From positions 7,326,001 through 7,390,000 of the forward strand of contig NC_059406.1 in assembly GCF_905220565.1 (NCBI RefSeq): DNA of 64,000 nt, read 5' to 3'. Within the stretch, counting starts at the first letter, position 1. Every line of letters starts with the position of its first letter. The position numbers and the translations under genes are program-made. The notes under the pieces were generated by a model, which had not been told where the DNA came from, searched no databases, and saw only the letters and a program-made list of their open reading frames with translations. Of the stretch, positions 44,763 through 55,942 are shown in pieces. The stretch is from Melitaea cinxia (Eukaryota; Arthropoda; Insecta; Lepidoptera; Nymphalidae).

Positions 44763-46689
44763 AATATTAACAAATCATTTAATTCATTGTATAGAAGTCG
44801 CAATCACCTTTTTGTTATATCGAATTTGCCTAATTGTAATAAATTTAATTCATTAACTTGATAAATATAATTGAAAATATCATTCATAATTTATTAAAAG
44901 TAACTTTAGTAATAAAATTGTGATCTCATTTCCTTTAATTATTTATTAAACTTGTTGTTGAAGGAATTCGATCTTCATCGTCTTTATATATTTAATGAAT
45001 TACAAAAAAAATAATGGAAAGGGAGTGAACGCCGATGAGAGGTTTAACCGACTTATAAAGGTAATGTCTCAACGCGATTGTTTTGGAGCATGTTTTAGGT
45101 AAAATCCAATATAAGATTAGGTTAACCTACTAACGCTACCTAGCAATCGGTACAGACGATCGTTGAGATCAAGCAAGATCTTTATATTCGTGCACTCCAC
45201 TGTTGCGCTCCATAGGGAAATGGCATATGTGTCATTTTTATTCATACGATTAAAAGAAAGACGGTGGTCAGGGTTTGGCATAGCGGGCCTTCGTGTTTAA
45301 TTGCTGGGCAATAAACACGATAATGTTGCCAAAGTTATAGAAATCGTAAACAATTTATCAAGATGTTACTAGTTAAAAAAATGGTAAGACAGCCAAAACT
45401 AAATAATTTAGCTAAGGCAAATAAATTTTAAGGTAAAATAAATTTTAACTGAAATTCAATATTTAATAGTAAAATTAAAAGCCTTAAGCTAAAGAGAAAA
45501 ACCCAGGCTGAGCTTAAGAAATATCTAACCATAAGCAAATAAAAAATTAATTTAAAATAATGATATGATTAGAGAGTCAACATTTGGTTTCATATAATTC
45601 GAAAGCGCGACCATCTGGTAGTCAAATGTTATCAAAGCACTTTCCCTAACCAGCTGTACTAAATAATTAATAATTGCTATGCGTATAACGGAAACTCATA
45701 CTCTGGATACAACTGGAGCGGATTAAATCATACGGTATGATTTCATCAATATTGTACGCGTATACATGAGATTATGACGCATTTTCGTGATGTTAATACT
45801 TGTTCGTAGCATGCATAATTATTCTTACTCTGGTTTACCATTATTTTTATACTTTTAGTAAATTTTATACACTTAACTTAAACTTATACTTTCATTAGCC
45901 AAACAATAAGGAAAAAAACAAGCTTGTATAATTAGATTTTTAAATGCGTCACGGTTCTGCTAGCAGTTCATATAGTATTTATAGAAATACATTATTTTTA
46001 GTAGTCGTAAAAATAAAATGATATGTTTTTTCCAGTGAGCATTTCCAATAGTATCTATCATCGCAACGTAGCTTAAATGTATTGTTACTTTACCTAAGGT
46101 TACATTTTTCATACTATTTAAAATTATTTACCTCTTCATTTATTCATTTCGATGTCATTATTGTGATACTAGATCTCATTCTTTTGCTTGTGTGATAAAT
46201 AGTTTTGCTGAGAACCAAGTACGTTATAATATTTAATTTATTAGAATAATCTAACTAATCGAATATAAATTCGACCCACGCCTTAACTGTCCTGATTTTT
46301 TAAATATTAAACTTAACGACGAAAGTTGTTTTCAGTTATTTACTTTTGTGTTTGTTTACTAATAATCATACTATGATGGCTTTAGATAGCTACTGTCATT
46401 ATTCGCCCTACCATTTATTATTTATAAAAGTCTATCCACGAAGCATTCCCTAGTTATATGTTAAACAGTCACACACAACAATTAAATATAACAAGGTGCT
46501 GCCCCGCATATCCAGTACAGTACCTACTACTTTCGTTAGTGGCTAGCAGCCTTGCGATATACTCTCAAATTGCAACGCACTGGTATCACACACATACATA
46601 TGCAAATATCAACATATAACAGAAATTTGATCACATATCACATTACGATACAATTGACGATTTTCATAAACTATAAAGTAGACAAAGCG
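44763..46689. other. AT-rich intergenic DNA
   Basis: No gene or known element seen. A short palindrome around 45725-45743 (AAATCATAC-G-GTATGATTT) is the only structure noticed. Confidence 0.5.
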
Positions 46690-46905
46690 TATAGTCGGCT
46701 TGATGGTGAGTACATATCATCGGCTATTCTACGAATCGCTAGGAATCTACTCGGACGCCTGCAAAATCAGAAGTATAAAATACCTTACTCACCACAGGAA
46801 CACAATAGCACTTGAGAGCGATGATATTTAGCTATGATCTGTAAGGTCGAGGTACTTCCCCAGTCGAGCTACTCCAAATTTTGATTAAGATATTTCCTGT
46901 GTTTT
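46690..46905 (-). repeat. SINE-C, degenerate
   Basis: 'ttactcaccacaggaacaca' and 'ctgtaaggtcgaggtacttc' match the SINE-C middle. The flanks align only loosely. It is an old copy. Confidence 0.6.
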
Positions 46906-47468
46906 ATGCTTTCCTGGATTATTTGAGTAAATCATTTTAGGTGGTATAACAAAAGAACCCACCACAAAGAAATAACGAAAAAGTATATGAACTTTAATTT
47001 GTTATTTAAACATAAAAAAAAATATATGTTTTTTAATATTAAAATGCAACATTAGAATATCTTTATCAACCGGTGTAACTTAATATAGACATAAATTAAA
47101 TTCAAAACCACTATCTTTACATTTAAACTATCTCTCTAAGGAACGACATGGCGTACTATCGCAGAAGGAGGTCAAGAGCCGCTTGTTAAGTTTCAAGACG
47201 TTGAAATATTTTTCAACTTCCGCTGTTAATTGGCGCCATGAGTATATTGATGATAAGAACTTAGTAAAACGCCATGAATTTTGTTTTTAATATCCTTCAA
47301 ACCTGGCTATATGTACTGTCGGGGTAGTGATGGCATTTGTTTTTTAGGAATATCACGCAACAGAAAATATATGCAATCCAAGAAAAATGTTAATAGTTCA
47401 ATATCATGAAACATCGTCCCTGTCAGTTGAACTTTTGTGACATTTTGTCTCTGATTTACACAAAGCTG
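46906..47468. other. AT-rich intergenic DNA
   Basis: Nothing recognised. Confidence 0.5.
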
Positions 47469-47560
47469 TTATAATAATAATAATAATAATGACATTTATT
47501 TCGGGACTAGCCCATATAGTGTTAGTAACAATGTTTCTTATAACCTAGTGTTAGTACAAC
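47469..47560 (-). repeat. LINE 3' end with (TTA)n tail
   Basis: On the minus strand 'agtcccgaaataaatgtcat' is followed by TTATTATT repeats, a usual lepidopteran LINE terminus. The extent upstream of the tail is unclear and may reach ~47700. Confidence 0.5.
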
Positions 47561-48254
47561 AACAGTTTTTATATTTATACATTTACGCGTATAGTACGCA
47601 TATAGATAATATAGTGTTAAAGCTACAAAGAGACGTAAAAAACAACTAAAAAAGTAATCACAACTCAGGCGATTATTTCAATGTTTATAAAACAGACAAA
47701 CTAATTATAATATTTCGAATATTTATGTGTAAATTATTCTAGGTCACCGCACAACGAAAAGGGTAGTTTTTAGTACACGAACACTTTCATGGATGTCATA
47801 AAATTAACTTTATTTTAACATTTTTTATTTCAATTTTTTCTTTCCATTCGTTTGTATAATTTGTCGGGTGGTTTTATTTGTATTTATTACAGGTTATTTG
47901 ATAGGAGTAAGAATTTACTTACAAACGTAAATCGTAAAAAAAAAACAGAAAACATGAAGTTTATTTCTTTAAAAGTAATTTCAACGTAAGCGTTACGACT
48001 ACGTTAGAAAATATATTTATTGAGGAAAGTCATGCAGATTAAGCTACGGCTTTCAAATGAGATAAATAGCCGTAAATTTTGCCGTAAATTTCTACGCCTG
48101 GTCAAATATTTAAATTGTGTAACAAAAAATTTAAGATGTAATAACCCTTATAAACAGTGTAATAACCCTTATACACAATAAATTAATAAATTGAAAATAC
48201 ACTAATCTTCCGTAATATTTTCCTAAATAAATACGACGAGTAGCGAAAATCCCA
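47561..48254. other. AT-rich intergenic DNA
   Basis: Nothing recognised apart from possible LINE 3' UTR continuation at its start. Confidence 0.4.
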
Positions 48255-48395
48255 AAATATATAATCCAATACAATATAATATAATGTAATCTAAAACGCC
48301 CAGACTGCGACCAATAATAAGGTCTGTATAAACATTTAATATGTACAGAGATCGAACCTCCGACTGCTAGCGTATAAACAAGTTGTTCTATCACT
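48255..48395 (-). repeat. tRNA-derived SINE, degenerate (family E)
   Basis: Minus strand: 'gtcggaggttcgatctctgt' carries a B-box-like GGTTCGATCTC, followed by 'aaatgtttatacagacc' and 'cgcagtctgggcg', a layout known from lepidopteran SINEs. The tail is AT-rich. It differs from SINE-A. Confidence 0.45.
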
Positions 48396-48769
48396 TAATA
48401 TTAATTAGATTATTAATTTTCTTGACGATATTATAAAGTTAATATATTTTAAAAATTAATCACCAAAATTACCAACCTAGGTAGTTGAGAATCATACTCC
48501 GTAGAAATATAATTTCCGCAAAACATCTTGTGTTAATTACTCATTCCAGAAATATCAATTACTGTTGCTTAGGAAATTAAAACCCAAACAATAACGTGTT
48601 CCCTATATCGCAAAATTTCGTTTTATATAGCATGTAATTAATACGTAATACATGTGGGATTTCTAAGCATTTTATTCTATATGGGTTTTCATAAAATCGT
48701 AATAGAGTATATAAATTTATTAAAACAATGGAATGTACTTTTTATACAATTAGGGTTGTTAATGAGTCA
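48396..48769. other. AT-rich intergenic DNA
   Basis: Nothing recognised. Confidence 0.5.
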
Positions 48770-48925
48770 GCGCTACTTGGCCTTACAAGCACGTTGCCGA
48801 CCCTAACTCCCAACGATACCACTCCTTGAGAGTAGTATTATTTGGCTTTGATCTTCTGTAAGGTTGAGGTACTTCCACGGTCGAGCTGCCTCACCTATTC
48901 CAGATTGATCAAAATATTTCTCAAG
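48770..48925 (-). repeat. SINE-C, degenerate
   Basis: 'caagcacgttgccgacccta' and 'gatcttctgtaaggttgagg' match SINE-C on the minus strand; a central part is deleted. Confidence 0.6.
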
Positions 48926-48946
48926 ATCTCTTCCAAGACATGTAGA

Positions 48947-49148
48947 TCACTACATAGTATAAAACAAATTCTCCTTCTCTGTCCCTATGTATGCTTAAAT
49001 TTTTAAAACTACGCAACGGATTTTGATCCGGTTTTTTTTAATAGATAGAGTGATTGTAGAGAAAGGTTTATGTATATAATACATGCATAATATAATAGAG
49101 GAACACTGATAGTTTTTGCTACCGTGCGAAGCCAGGGCGGGCCGCTAG
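48947..49148 (+). mobile_element. 202-bp non-autonomous Helitron
   Basis: It starts A|TCACTACATAGTATAAAAC and ends 'gtgcgaagccagggcgggcc', GCTAG before T at 49149. It belongs to the same family as the minus-strand Helitron at 53382-54061, which shares both ends. Confidence 0.75.
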
Positions 49149-49846
49149 TATAATAATATAATAAAAATAATTACAGAAAGAAAATAAGAAATAATAAACA
49201 AAATTACTCAAAAGCTCAACGGTATCAGTAAAGTCAGCGACAATTATTTTTGATCCACCTTTTCCAGCCGCAGGGTATATCAGGTGGAGACTTATAATTA
49301 AATAATACAACGAAAATCTCTATTTACCTACTTATCTTAATACTGTCATTTTATTTCGTCGAGATAATTTGATCAACAGACTGAACAAACACGAGTAAAT
49401 TGTTTACTTGTTACACATAATTTAGGTCATGTCGTAGAAAATTATTTCATATACGCTTAGACATAAATTATATCAAATTCGATTCTCTGGATAAATAACA
49501 TGTAAGAAAAAATGGTCGTTTTATTTCTTGGCTGTAAAGATTTACTTAAGTTAACAGTCAACAAAACTTTACACAAAAACAATTTATAGCTGACAAAATT
49601 CTACACGCACTTTGATTGTTTTCAAAAATAATTGTTTTTGATCTTGTCGTTGTTTGAGATAAATTTCTAGCAAGCATCTCTTATACTGCTATACATTTTT
49701 CCCGAAGAAAGATTGCAAGGGAATGGTGTCAAAGTATAATGCATCTCTCCTTCTGCATTTTAAAAAAGAATGATGCTCTGTGTGTGTTGTGCTTACGAAT
49801 ATAATTGAAAATATTATTAAAGTGTTCAGGGAAGTGGATATAAGGT
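49149..49846. other. AT-rich intergenic DNA
   Basis: Nothing recognised. Confidence 0.5.
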
Positions 49847-49860
49847 GTCAATCTAAATAC

Positions 49861-50203
49861 GCTTCAGCCTGTAATATCCCACTACTGGGCATAGGCCTCT
49901 TTCCCCATGTAGGAGAAGGATCAGAGCTTAATCCACCACGCTGCTCCAATGCGGGTTGGCGGATATATTCCCTACTATGAGTAACGATCGCTATCAGGTG
50001 TACGTGATAACAACCGGGACCGACAGCTTAACGTGCTCTCCGACGCACGGTAGGGAGACCCACAAGGACTGCACAAACACCCAGACCACGGCAAACACCT
50101 GTATGGCCAATATAAATGTTTGTCATGAGCGGGGATCGAACCCGCATCCGCCAACGCAACAGGTACAATCAATCCATGGCTGTAACCGTTGCGCCAACGC
50201 GGC
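49861..50203 (-). repeat. SINE-A, full length, with 14-bp target duplication
   Basis: 343 bp, minus strand. The head has Pol III boxes of a tRNA (B box within 'gcgggttcgatccccgct', plus-strand 50128-50145) and the tail ends 'cccagtagtgggatattac', 'aggctgaagc'. GTCAATCTAAATAC at 49847-49860 and 50204-50217 is an exact duplication. This is the best-preserved member in the window. Confidence 0.92.
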
Positions 50204-50217
50204 GTCAATCTAAATAC

Positions 50218-51950
50218 CAATTGAAAATTCACGCGACGTTTCAATCTTATATCAGATTTTCTTCAGGCATCTTTACTATCTAAACCTAGTGAAACCTTTG
50301 ATATTTCTTAACTCGCGAATTCAACTTTTTATAATAAATTTTATATCACTACGTGGCTTTTCAGAACCCTCTTACTACTTATCATAACAAGCGGGAGCGG
50401 CCGCGTTTTTTTCAGATACGGTCTGTGAGATTCATAAGGACAATTAATACAATAAAACCAGAAGAATTTACTTCATTGAAAAAAAAAAAAAATTTTAATT
50501 AATTCTGATTTTTTCTTTTTCTTTCTTCTCTGCAGAGGTTATCTACATTCCGAATTAGTGACATATTCGTAAAACTATAATTAAATAGTAATAATAATAT
50601 TTTTTTTTTAAAAAACAGACACCTTTACTATTCATATGCAGCGTCATGTCCTAACAATATTGTTGTGTACTTTCATAATGCCATATCTTCAAAGTAACGT
50701 AACGTAATATTCGTTAAAGTAACAGCACTTTTTTTATCTTTAAGACAAATGAACCATAAAAAAGCAATTCAATCAGAATAACAATGAATCGCTTAGTTTA
50801 AAAAAAATCTGACAAAACGAAATGAAACTATAAAATTAAATTGCATCCGACGGCTCAAATATCTTGGTTCAATCAAAAACGAAATCCTGTTCTTATCGCA
50901 AGTCTAGACTTAACAGACTTTTATCAAAACGAAGGGTTGTTGGCCCGATGATAAAAATTTATTACAAAAAACTAAAGCTTTAAGAGATTAAAATATTAGC
51001 ATAAAACTGATTGCACTAATTGGACATTACAATAATTTAATTATTCATTCAGTTTGCTTCTACAGACCTTTATTAACAAATTAAGGTTAATTGGTTGCAA
51101 ATCCGTTCTTCTGATCAATTGACAATATTGTAAAGGCGTATTGCTTTATACATGAGTACAGGCTTTTGCATTTCTTCGTGTTTTGAAAAAAAAAATCAAA
51201 ACTGAGAAAATATATTTGAAATACAAAAAATTAATACAAATGTATATTGGTGTGTACAGTTGTACACGCTTGTGTTTCTATTATTAGTCTTTCCGGACCC
51301 TCGATACAGGATTCTCATCCTGCTTGAGACCGTTAAGTATGAAACCTTTATATATTTCAAAGTATTGTAATAGCCTCAACAACTGATTTATGACAAATTT
51401 GAAAAACAACAAATATCCTATTTAATCTCTTTCATTGTCGTTTCTTACGATATTGAAAAGTTTCACTGCAGTCTAACCAATGTGGACTTTTGACAGGTCG
51501 TATAGAATACCAAACGGAAGCCATATGCTAAAACCAAGCTTTAACCTGCTTTTTTCTAAACTGTAACCTAATATGACTAGACTAAGGTGACCTGCATGTG
51601 CCATTTTATAGAAATATAAAGCTGATTATTTTCTAATTTAATTTAAAAACCTACAAGACGTGATTTTTTAAAATTATCATTCTAAATTAAACTTTTTAAG
51701 ACAAAGATTTTGAATTTTCTAGGAGGCATACTGATCTCTGAGTGTACCTACTACGGACTGACTAAATCACTGATTGTAATTACCATTTCGGAATAATTTT
51801 ATTTTTTCCAGTAATTTTCTTTTATACGAACCGTGACCTGACAATAACGAACACAAAAAAAGTATTATTCACTTCAATCATACATTTTAGTGACTCATTT
51901 TTATTTCTATAGATTTTCAACAAAATATATCTTATACTATTAAACGAGCA
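50218..51950. other. AT-rich intergenic DNA
   Basis: No gene seen. A small patch near 51295-51330 ('ggaccctcgatacaggattc') is GC-richer but unidentified. Confidence 0.5.
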
Positions 51951-52110
51951 ATTCTTGTATATATATATATATATATAGAATCTGGATCTCGGAAACGGCT
52001 CCAACGATTTTCATAAAATTTAGTATATAGAGGGTTTCGGGGGAGATAAATCTATCTAGCTAGGATTCATTTTCAGAAAATGTCGTTTTATCCCTGTTTT
52101 TAGGGAGTGA
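51951..52110 (+). repeat. Helitron/SINE-like repeat body with (TA)n
   Basis: 'gagcaattcttgtatatat' leads into a TA tract, then 'gaatctggatctcggaaacg' and 'gggtttcgggggagataaat'. This is a common lepidopteran repeat that normally ends in 'gctcggtcgcccag'. That end is absent here but a lone copy of it sits at 54470-54504. Confidence 0.55.
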
Positions 52111-52161
52111 AAAAAATATCGTTAGAATGCGAAAGTAAATTTCGCATTTGTCAAGTTAGTT

Positions 52162-52237
52162 GCAATAGCTCGGTGGGAAATCGATCGGTCGGGACCAACC
52201 GAGAAGATCATGGTTCAAATCCCCATGTCCCTGGTCA
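52162..52237 (+). ncRNA. tRNA-like sequence, probable SINE head
   Basis: A-box-like TAGCTCGGTGGG (52166-52177) and B-box-like GGTTCAAATCC (52212-52222) are correctly spaced, with an anticodon-arm-like TCGGT...ACCGA between. The T arm and acceptor do not pair cleanly, so it is not a working tRNA. It is likely a SINE head or tRNA relic joined to the preceding repeat. Confidence 0.4.
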
Positions 52238-52538
52238 ATTATTTTTTATTTTTCTTTTTCTAATTGCACTGGTTATTTTTTATTTAAATAGGCTGTTCCT
52301 ACATTTTTATTTATTATGTCGGTAAAATCGAAAAATATTATTCATATTTTATCATTATTATTTTTTAATTATTTTTTATTTTTGATTTTTTATGTTTATT
52401 TATATTTTTTATTACTGTCGGTAAAAAAATATTATTCATATTTTATAAATATATAATTCGTATTTAAATGTGATTTTCAGAAAAAAACACGATTTGTTGG
52501 AGCGCCTGTCAGTTTTTGAGACGCAATTACCCTCAATC
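52238..52538. other. AT-rich DNA with T-rich repeats
   Basis: 'attattttttatttttgatt' and the phrase 'gtcggtaaaa' each recur. No element identified. Confidence 0.4.
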
Positions 52539-52550
52539 TTGTAATTGTGT

Positions 52551-52886
52551 TTGACACGCGTTGGGGCAACGATTACGCCATGGATTGTACCTGTTGCGTT
52601 GGCGGTTGCGGGTTCGATCCCAGCACGTGATAAACATTTGTATTGGCCATACAGGTGTTTGCCGTGGTCTGGGTGTTTGTGCAGTCCTTGTGGGTCTCCC
52701 CACCGTGCCTCGGAGAGCACGTTAAGCCGACGGTCCCAGTTGTTATCATGTACACCTGATAGCGATTGTTACTCGCTTAATATCCGCCAACCCGCATTGG
52801 AGCAGCGTGGTGGATTAAGCTCAGATCCTTCTCCTACATGGAGAAAGAGGCCTATGCCCAGTAGTGGGATATTACAGACTGAAGCG
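52551..52886 (+). repeat. SINE-A, full length, with 12-bp target duplication
   Basis: 336 bp. B box GGTTCGATCCC at 52611-52621. It ends 'agtagtgggatattacagac', 'tgaagcg'. TTGTAATTGTGT at 52539-52550 and 52887-52898 is an exact duplication. Confidence 0.92.
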
Positions 52887-53381
52887 TTGTAATTGTGTAT
52901 TTTGTATCAATTTTTAATTAGTCATTTTTTATTTTTATTTTGCGTTAATTCATTATTAATAATTGTGTTTGCAGGCAAACGAAAAAAAAATCGACTTTAA
53001 TTACATCGACAAGTAATACAATGTAGGTACACGAAAAAATAGTCAAGAAATACGCATTATCAAAGATTACTCCAAAAGTTGTAATCAGATCTCGATGAAA
53101 TATGACCACATGATAAACATCGGCATTCGATTAAGTTAAAAATCATCAAAATCAGTACACCCAGTAGTATGTTAAGTATTATGTAGTTGATGTAAAGCTA
53201 TGCAGATTTTCGAGAGTTTCCCTCGATTTCTCTAGGATCCCAGCATCAGATCCTGGTTTCCTTATCATGCTACCACACCAGGGATATCTCCTTTCCACCA
53301 AAAAAAGAATTATCAAAATCTTTTTATAAACGACGAAGTTATCCCCGAACATAAATTAAAATATATATATATATATATATA

Positions 53382-54061
53382 CTAGCGACCCGCTCCGGCT
53401 TCGCACGGGTATAAAATAGAATTATAGCCTATGTCATTCACTGAAAAATGATTAAAATCGATCCAGTAGTTTTGATTTATTCATTACTGCCCGTGGCCCG
53501 CACGCGTTAACTTTAGAGTAAAAGCCGGCCGGAATTTTTAAATCTATAATATCTTCAAAAATATTCATTTAAATCATATGGTGTAAAGGGCTATATTAAA
53601 TCAACAATGTATTTAAGGTATTTAATTAGATAAGGATTAATGCTGTATTGGTTAAAATCGCTTTGAAAATTAGCCATTATTTATCGTAAAAAGTAAATGA
53701 CAAAAAAATGTTATTGTGGGATATCCAAAAGAGATAGACATATACTATAGCGGAGTTTTCTGTAGAACTTTTCAATGTGTATAATACTTAGTACATTATT
53801 TTGATAAATCTCGTAGGGTTCAGGCTGCGTTTGCAATGTAAGTGGAAAAAGTGTAATTATTTACGACATCACATTAGAAACCTCAAAAATAACAGTATTT
53901 CTCCACAATTTAATGGATGTTATTATACATATAAACCTTCCTCTTCAATCACTGTATCTACTAAAAAACCTCATCAAAATCCATTGTGTAGGTTTAAAGA
54001 TTTAAGCATATATAGGGACATAGGAACAGAGAAAGCGACTTTGTTTTATACTATGTAGTGA
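53382..54061 (-). mobile_element. Non-autonomous Helitron inside D1
   Basis: Minus strand: starts TCACTACATAGTATAAAAC at 54061 and ends 'cccgtgcgaagccggagc', GGGTCG, CTAG at 53382. It belongs to the same family as 48947-49148 but is longer (680 bp). The 85-aa open frame inside has no recognisable domain. Confidence 0.7.
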
Positions 54062-54070
54062 TAGTGATAT

Positions 54071-54338
54071 ATATATATCGCACCTTCGGTGCAACAAAGT
54101 CAAAACAGCTCATTTCTTAATTTTACAGGAGAGGATTTTCAATATTTTTTTTCGCTTTTACTTCCTCATTTCTGGATTACTATTTATAGTAGGTTTGAAA
54201 TCTTTATAAATTAATAGTTTACTTTCTTTGCTATAGTTTAAAAATCTTATATTAAATTATCAAAAAGTCCTAATAAAAGACATAACAAAAAAAGTGTCCT
54301 GAATTGTGTTTTTGTTGCACCGAAGGTGCGATATATAT
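54071..54338. mobile_element. ~268-bp MITE whose inverted repeats are themselves hairpins
   Basis: Left end 54071-54098 and right end 54311-54338 are reverse complements over 28 bp. Each contains a perfect small hairpin, GCACC-TTC-GGTGC at 54080-54092 and its counterpart at 54317-54329. It is inserted in TA-rich DNA, so the duplication cannot be read. The interior has no coding capacity. Confidence 0.72.
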
Positions 54339-54469
54339 GTATTGAGTTTCCTTCAGCCGATTTGAGTAACCTCCTCCTTTTTTGAAGTCGGTTAAAAAAG
54401 ACTTCATCCAAACCGGCAGCGAATCATTTTAACTCTCTCTTCTACTACTAATCCTTCACGATTTACTAA

Positions 54470-54504
54470 AAATACCGAGCTGGGCTCGGTCGCCCAGGTA
54501 CTAA
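54470..54504 (+). repeat. Isolated repeat 3' end with hairpin
   Basis: 'taccgagctgggctcggtcg', CCCAGGTACT. CCGAG/CTCGG forms a hairpin. It matches the usual end of the repeat whose body is at 51951-52110. Confidence 0.5.
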
Positions 54505-55632
54505 AAATAAAACGTAAAACTCCACAGACTAGTTACAAACTAGATAATTTATATATATATGGCAAACTTAATGCAAATTGCTAATAAATAGAGGGTTACG
54601 ACCACAAATCACATTAAACAGCATCTTTCCCATAAAACATAGACATTTATTCGTGAACTCGAAGATGAACTGAGATTTATTTTGCGGCGCTGAGTGATCT
54701 GTTCGAAATCGACCATATTGCCTAAATAAACTTACAATGCTATTGAGGGATTTTTCTATTTTTACTAAATCACGAACGAACTACGCGAACGGATCGACAG
54801 AATAGGTTACTTATATAGTATGTATGTATATTATATACGTAGTCTGACTAAATTGAAATCTCGAACTTGTATTGTACGTTTTAGAGTATCTACGAACTCA
54901 GATGAAGTCTGGCTATTGTAATCGTATCTCAGTAGTAGTTTAGTAACCATAATAACTTTTGTTTTTCATTACCTGGTATTCTACTAATTCAATGGTACTT
55001 AAAGATAGCCTTAACGCCGACGTAAAAATATCAGATTCTAATCAGTTTATGTCTTTCCTGTTCACTACACTGTATGTGTGTGTGTATGTGTGTGTGTGGA
55101 ATAATTTATACAAAATTTGTCTTAAGTATAAACATTTGTATTTACGTTTACAATATTTTATAAGATATAAATCGCTTTTCCCGAAACTCAACGAAAACCC
55201 TAAATAAGGCGATAGCAGACACGATTGTATTGGTAATTCCGTGCCAACCCTTTCATCTGCCAGAATAAAAGGGATCCAATACCTAAACCAGATCGAAGGC
55301 TTTTAAGCTAAGTGCGCGAAGAAAGGAAAATTTCGGTACCGTATTTTTTTTTTTCTTAGTATTTTCACCTCAGCTATCACAAAAACTAATTTTGACTTTA
55401 TTTGTTATTTCATTAAAACCGTATCAACGGATTTGTTGCGAAAATGAAACAGACAGTAAAAGTTATTCTCGTATTTATTATAATTTATATATTATAATTT
55501 ACATTGATAGCTTATTTCGAGGTACAATTTTATTTTATACATATAAAAATATAACATCAACCAAGGTAAAACAAATACAATCAGAAGCTGAACAACTGTA
55601 ACTTTTGTGTTACCCACATTAGGAATTCTAAA
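54505..55632. other. AT-rich intergenic DNA
   Basis: No gene seen. A TG-rich microsatellite at about 55073-55098 is the only feature. Confidence 0.5.
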
Positions 55633-55860
55633 CATTTTTGAATATCATATCAAAAATTGACCGCTCCAGCGGGTTCGAAAATAAAAATCTTAGATATTAA
55701 AAATAGCACGGTGTCGTCTCCTGTCAAAGATTTTCATTGTAATATGAAACTTTGAATAGTTACGGGTCTCTGTAAAGAACTCACTATAGACGGCGCCACG
55801 GTTCGCTTAAACCGAAAATTAAAAATTATCATATCGAAAATTTCGCTCGAGCGGGTGCAT

Positions 55861-55933
55861 CGTTCCATAGCTTAATTGGCTAGAGCGCCGACACGGTAAG
55901 TCGGAGACGCGGGTTCGAACCCCGCTGGAGCGG
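55861..55933 (+). tRNA. tRNA-like gene, apparent anticodon GGT (Thr), probably a pseudogene or element-borne copy
   Basis: A full cloverleaf can be drawn. Acceptor CGTTCCA pairs with TGGAGCG (one G-T); D arm GCTT/GAGC; anticodon stem CCGAC/GTCGG with loop ACGGTAA; variable AGAC; T arm GCGGG/CCCGC with loop TTCGAAC; discriminator G. Pol III boxes are TAGCTTAATTGG (55868-55879) and GGTTCGAACCC (55912-55922). TTTTT at 55938-55942 is a terminator five bases after the end. The loop would place GGT as anticodon, reading the Thr codon ACC. Position 33 is C where U is nearly universal, and eukaryotes normally use AGT for this box. Both oddities, and its place inside a foldback, argue against an ordinary host gene. 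Confidence 0.55.
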
Positions 55934-55937
55934 TCAA

Positions 55938-55942
55938 TTTTT
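55938..55942 (+). terminator. Pol III terminator of the tRNA-like gene
   Basis: A run of five T in 'gtcaatttttgat' directly downstream of the cloverleaf. Confidence 0.45.

Larger units (their letters stand above)
52961..54399 (+). mobile_element. Repeat family D copy (D1) carrying two nested insertions
   Basis: The left part (52961-53380) starts 'aattgtgtttgcaggcaaac' and ends in a TA tract. The right part (54339-54399) is 'gagtaacctcctcctttttt', then GAAGTCGGTT. Compared with the simpler copy at 56178-56905, the TA tract has been split by a Helitron (53382-54061) and a small inverted-repeat element (54071-54338). Family D has GAAGTCGGTT at one end and AACCGACTTC near the other. The class is unknown. 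Confidence 0.65.

Noticed and set aside
44329..44856. Open frames rich in Tyr/Ile/Thr near the LINE-2 3' end
   Set aside because: They translate the TA/TG microsatellite and the 3' UTR.
52436..52892. Open frames of 94, 115 and 60 aa around 52.4-52.9 kb, and similar ones at 49.9-50.2 kb and 57.4-57.6 kb
   Set aside because: All fall on SINE-A copies; the same peptides recur at each copy.
53801..54058. 85-aa open frame inside the Helitron at 53382-54061
   Set aside because: No recognisable domain; it ends exactly in the Helitron terminus, so it is element sequence read by chance.
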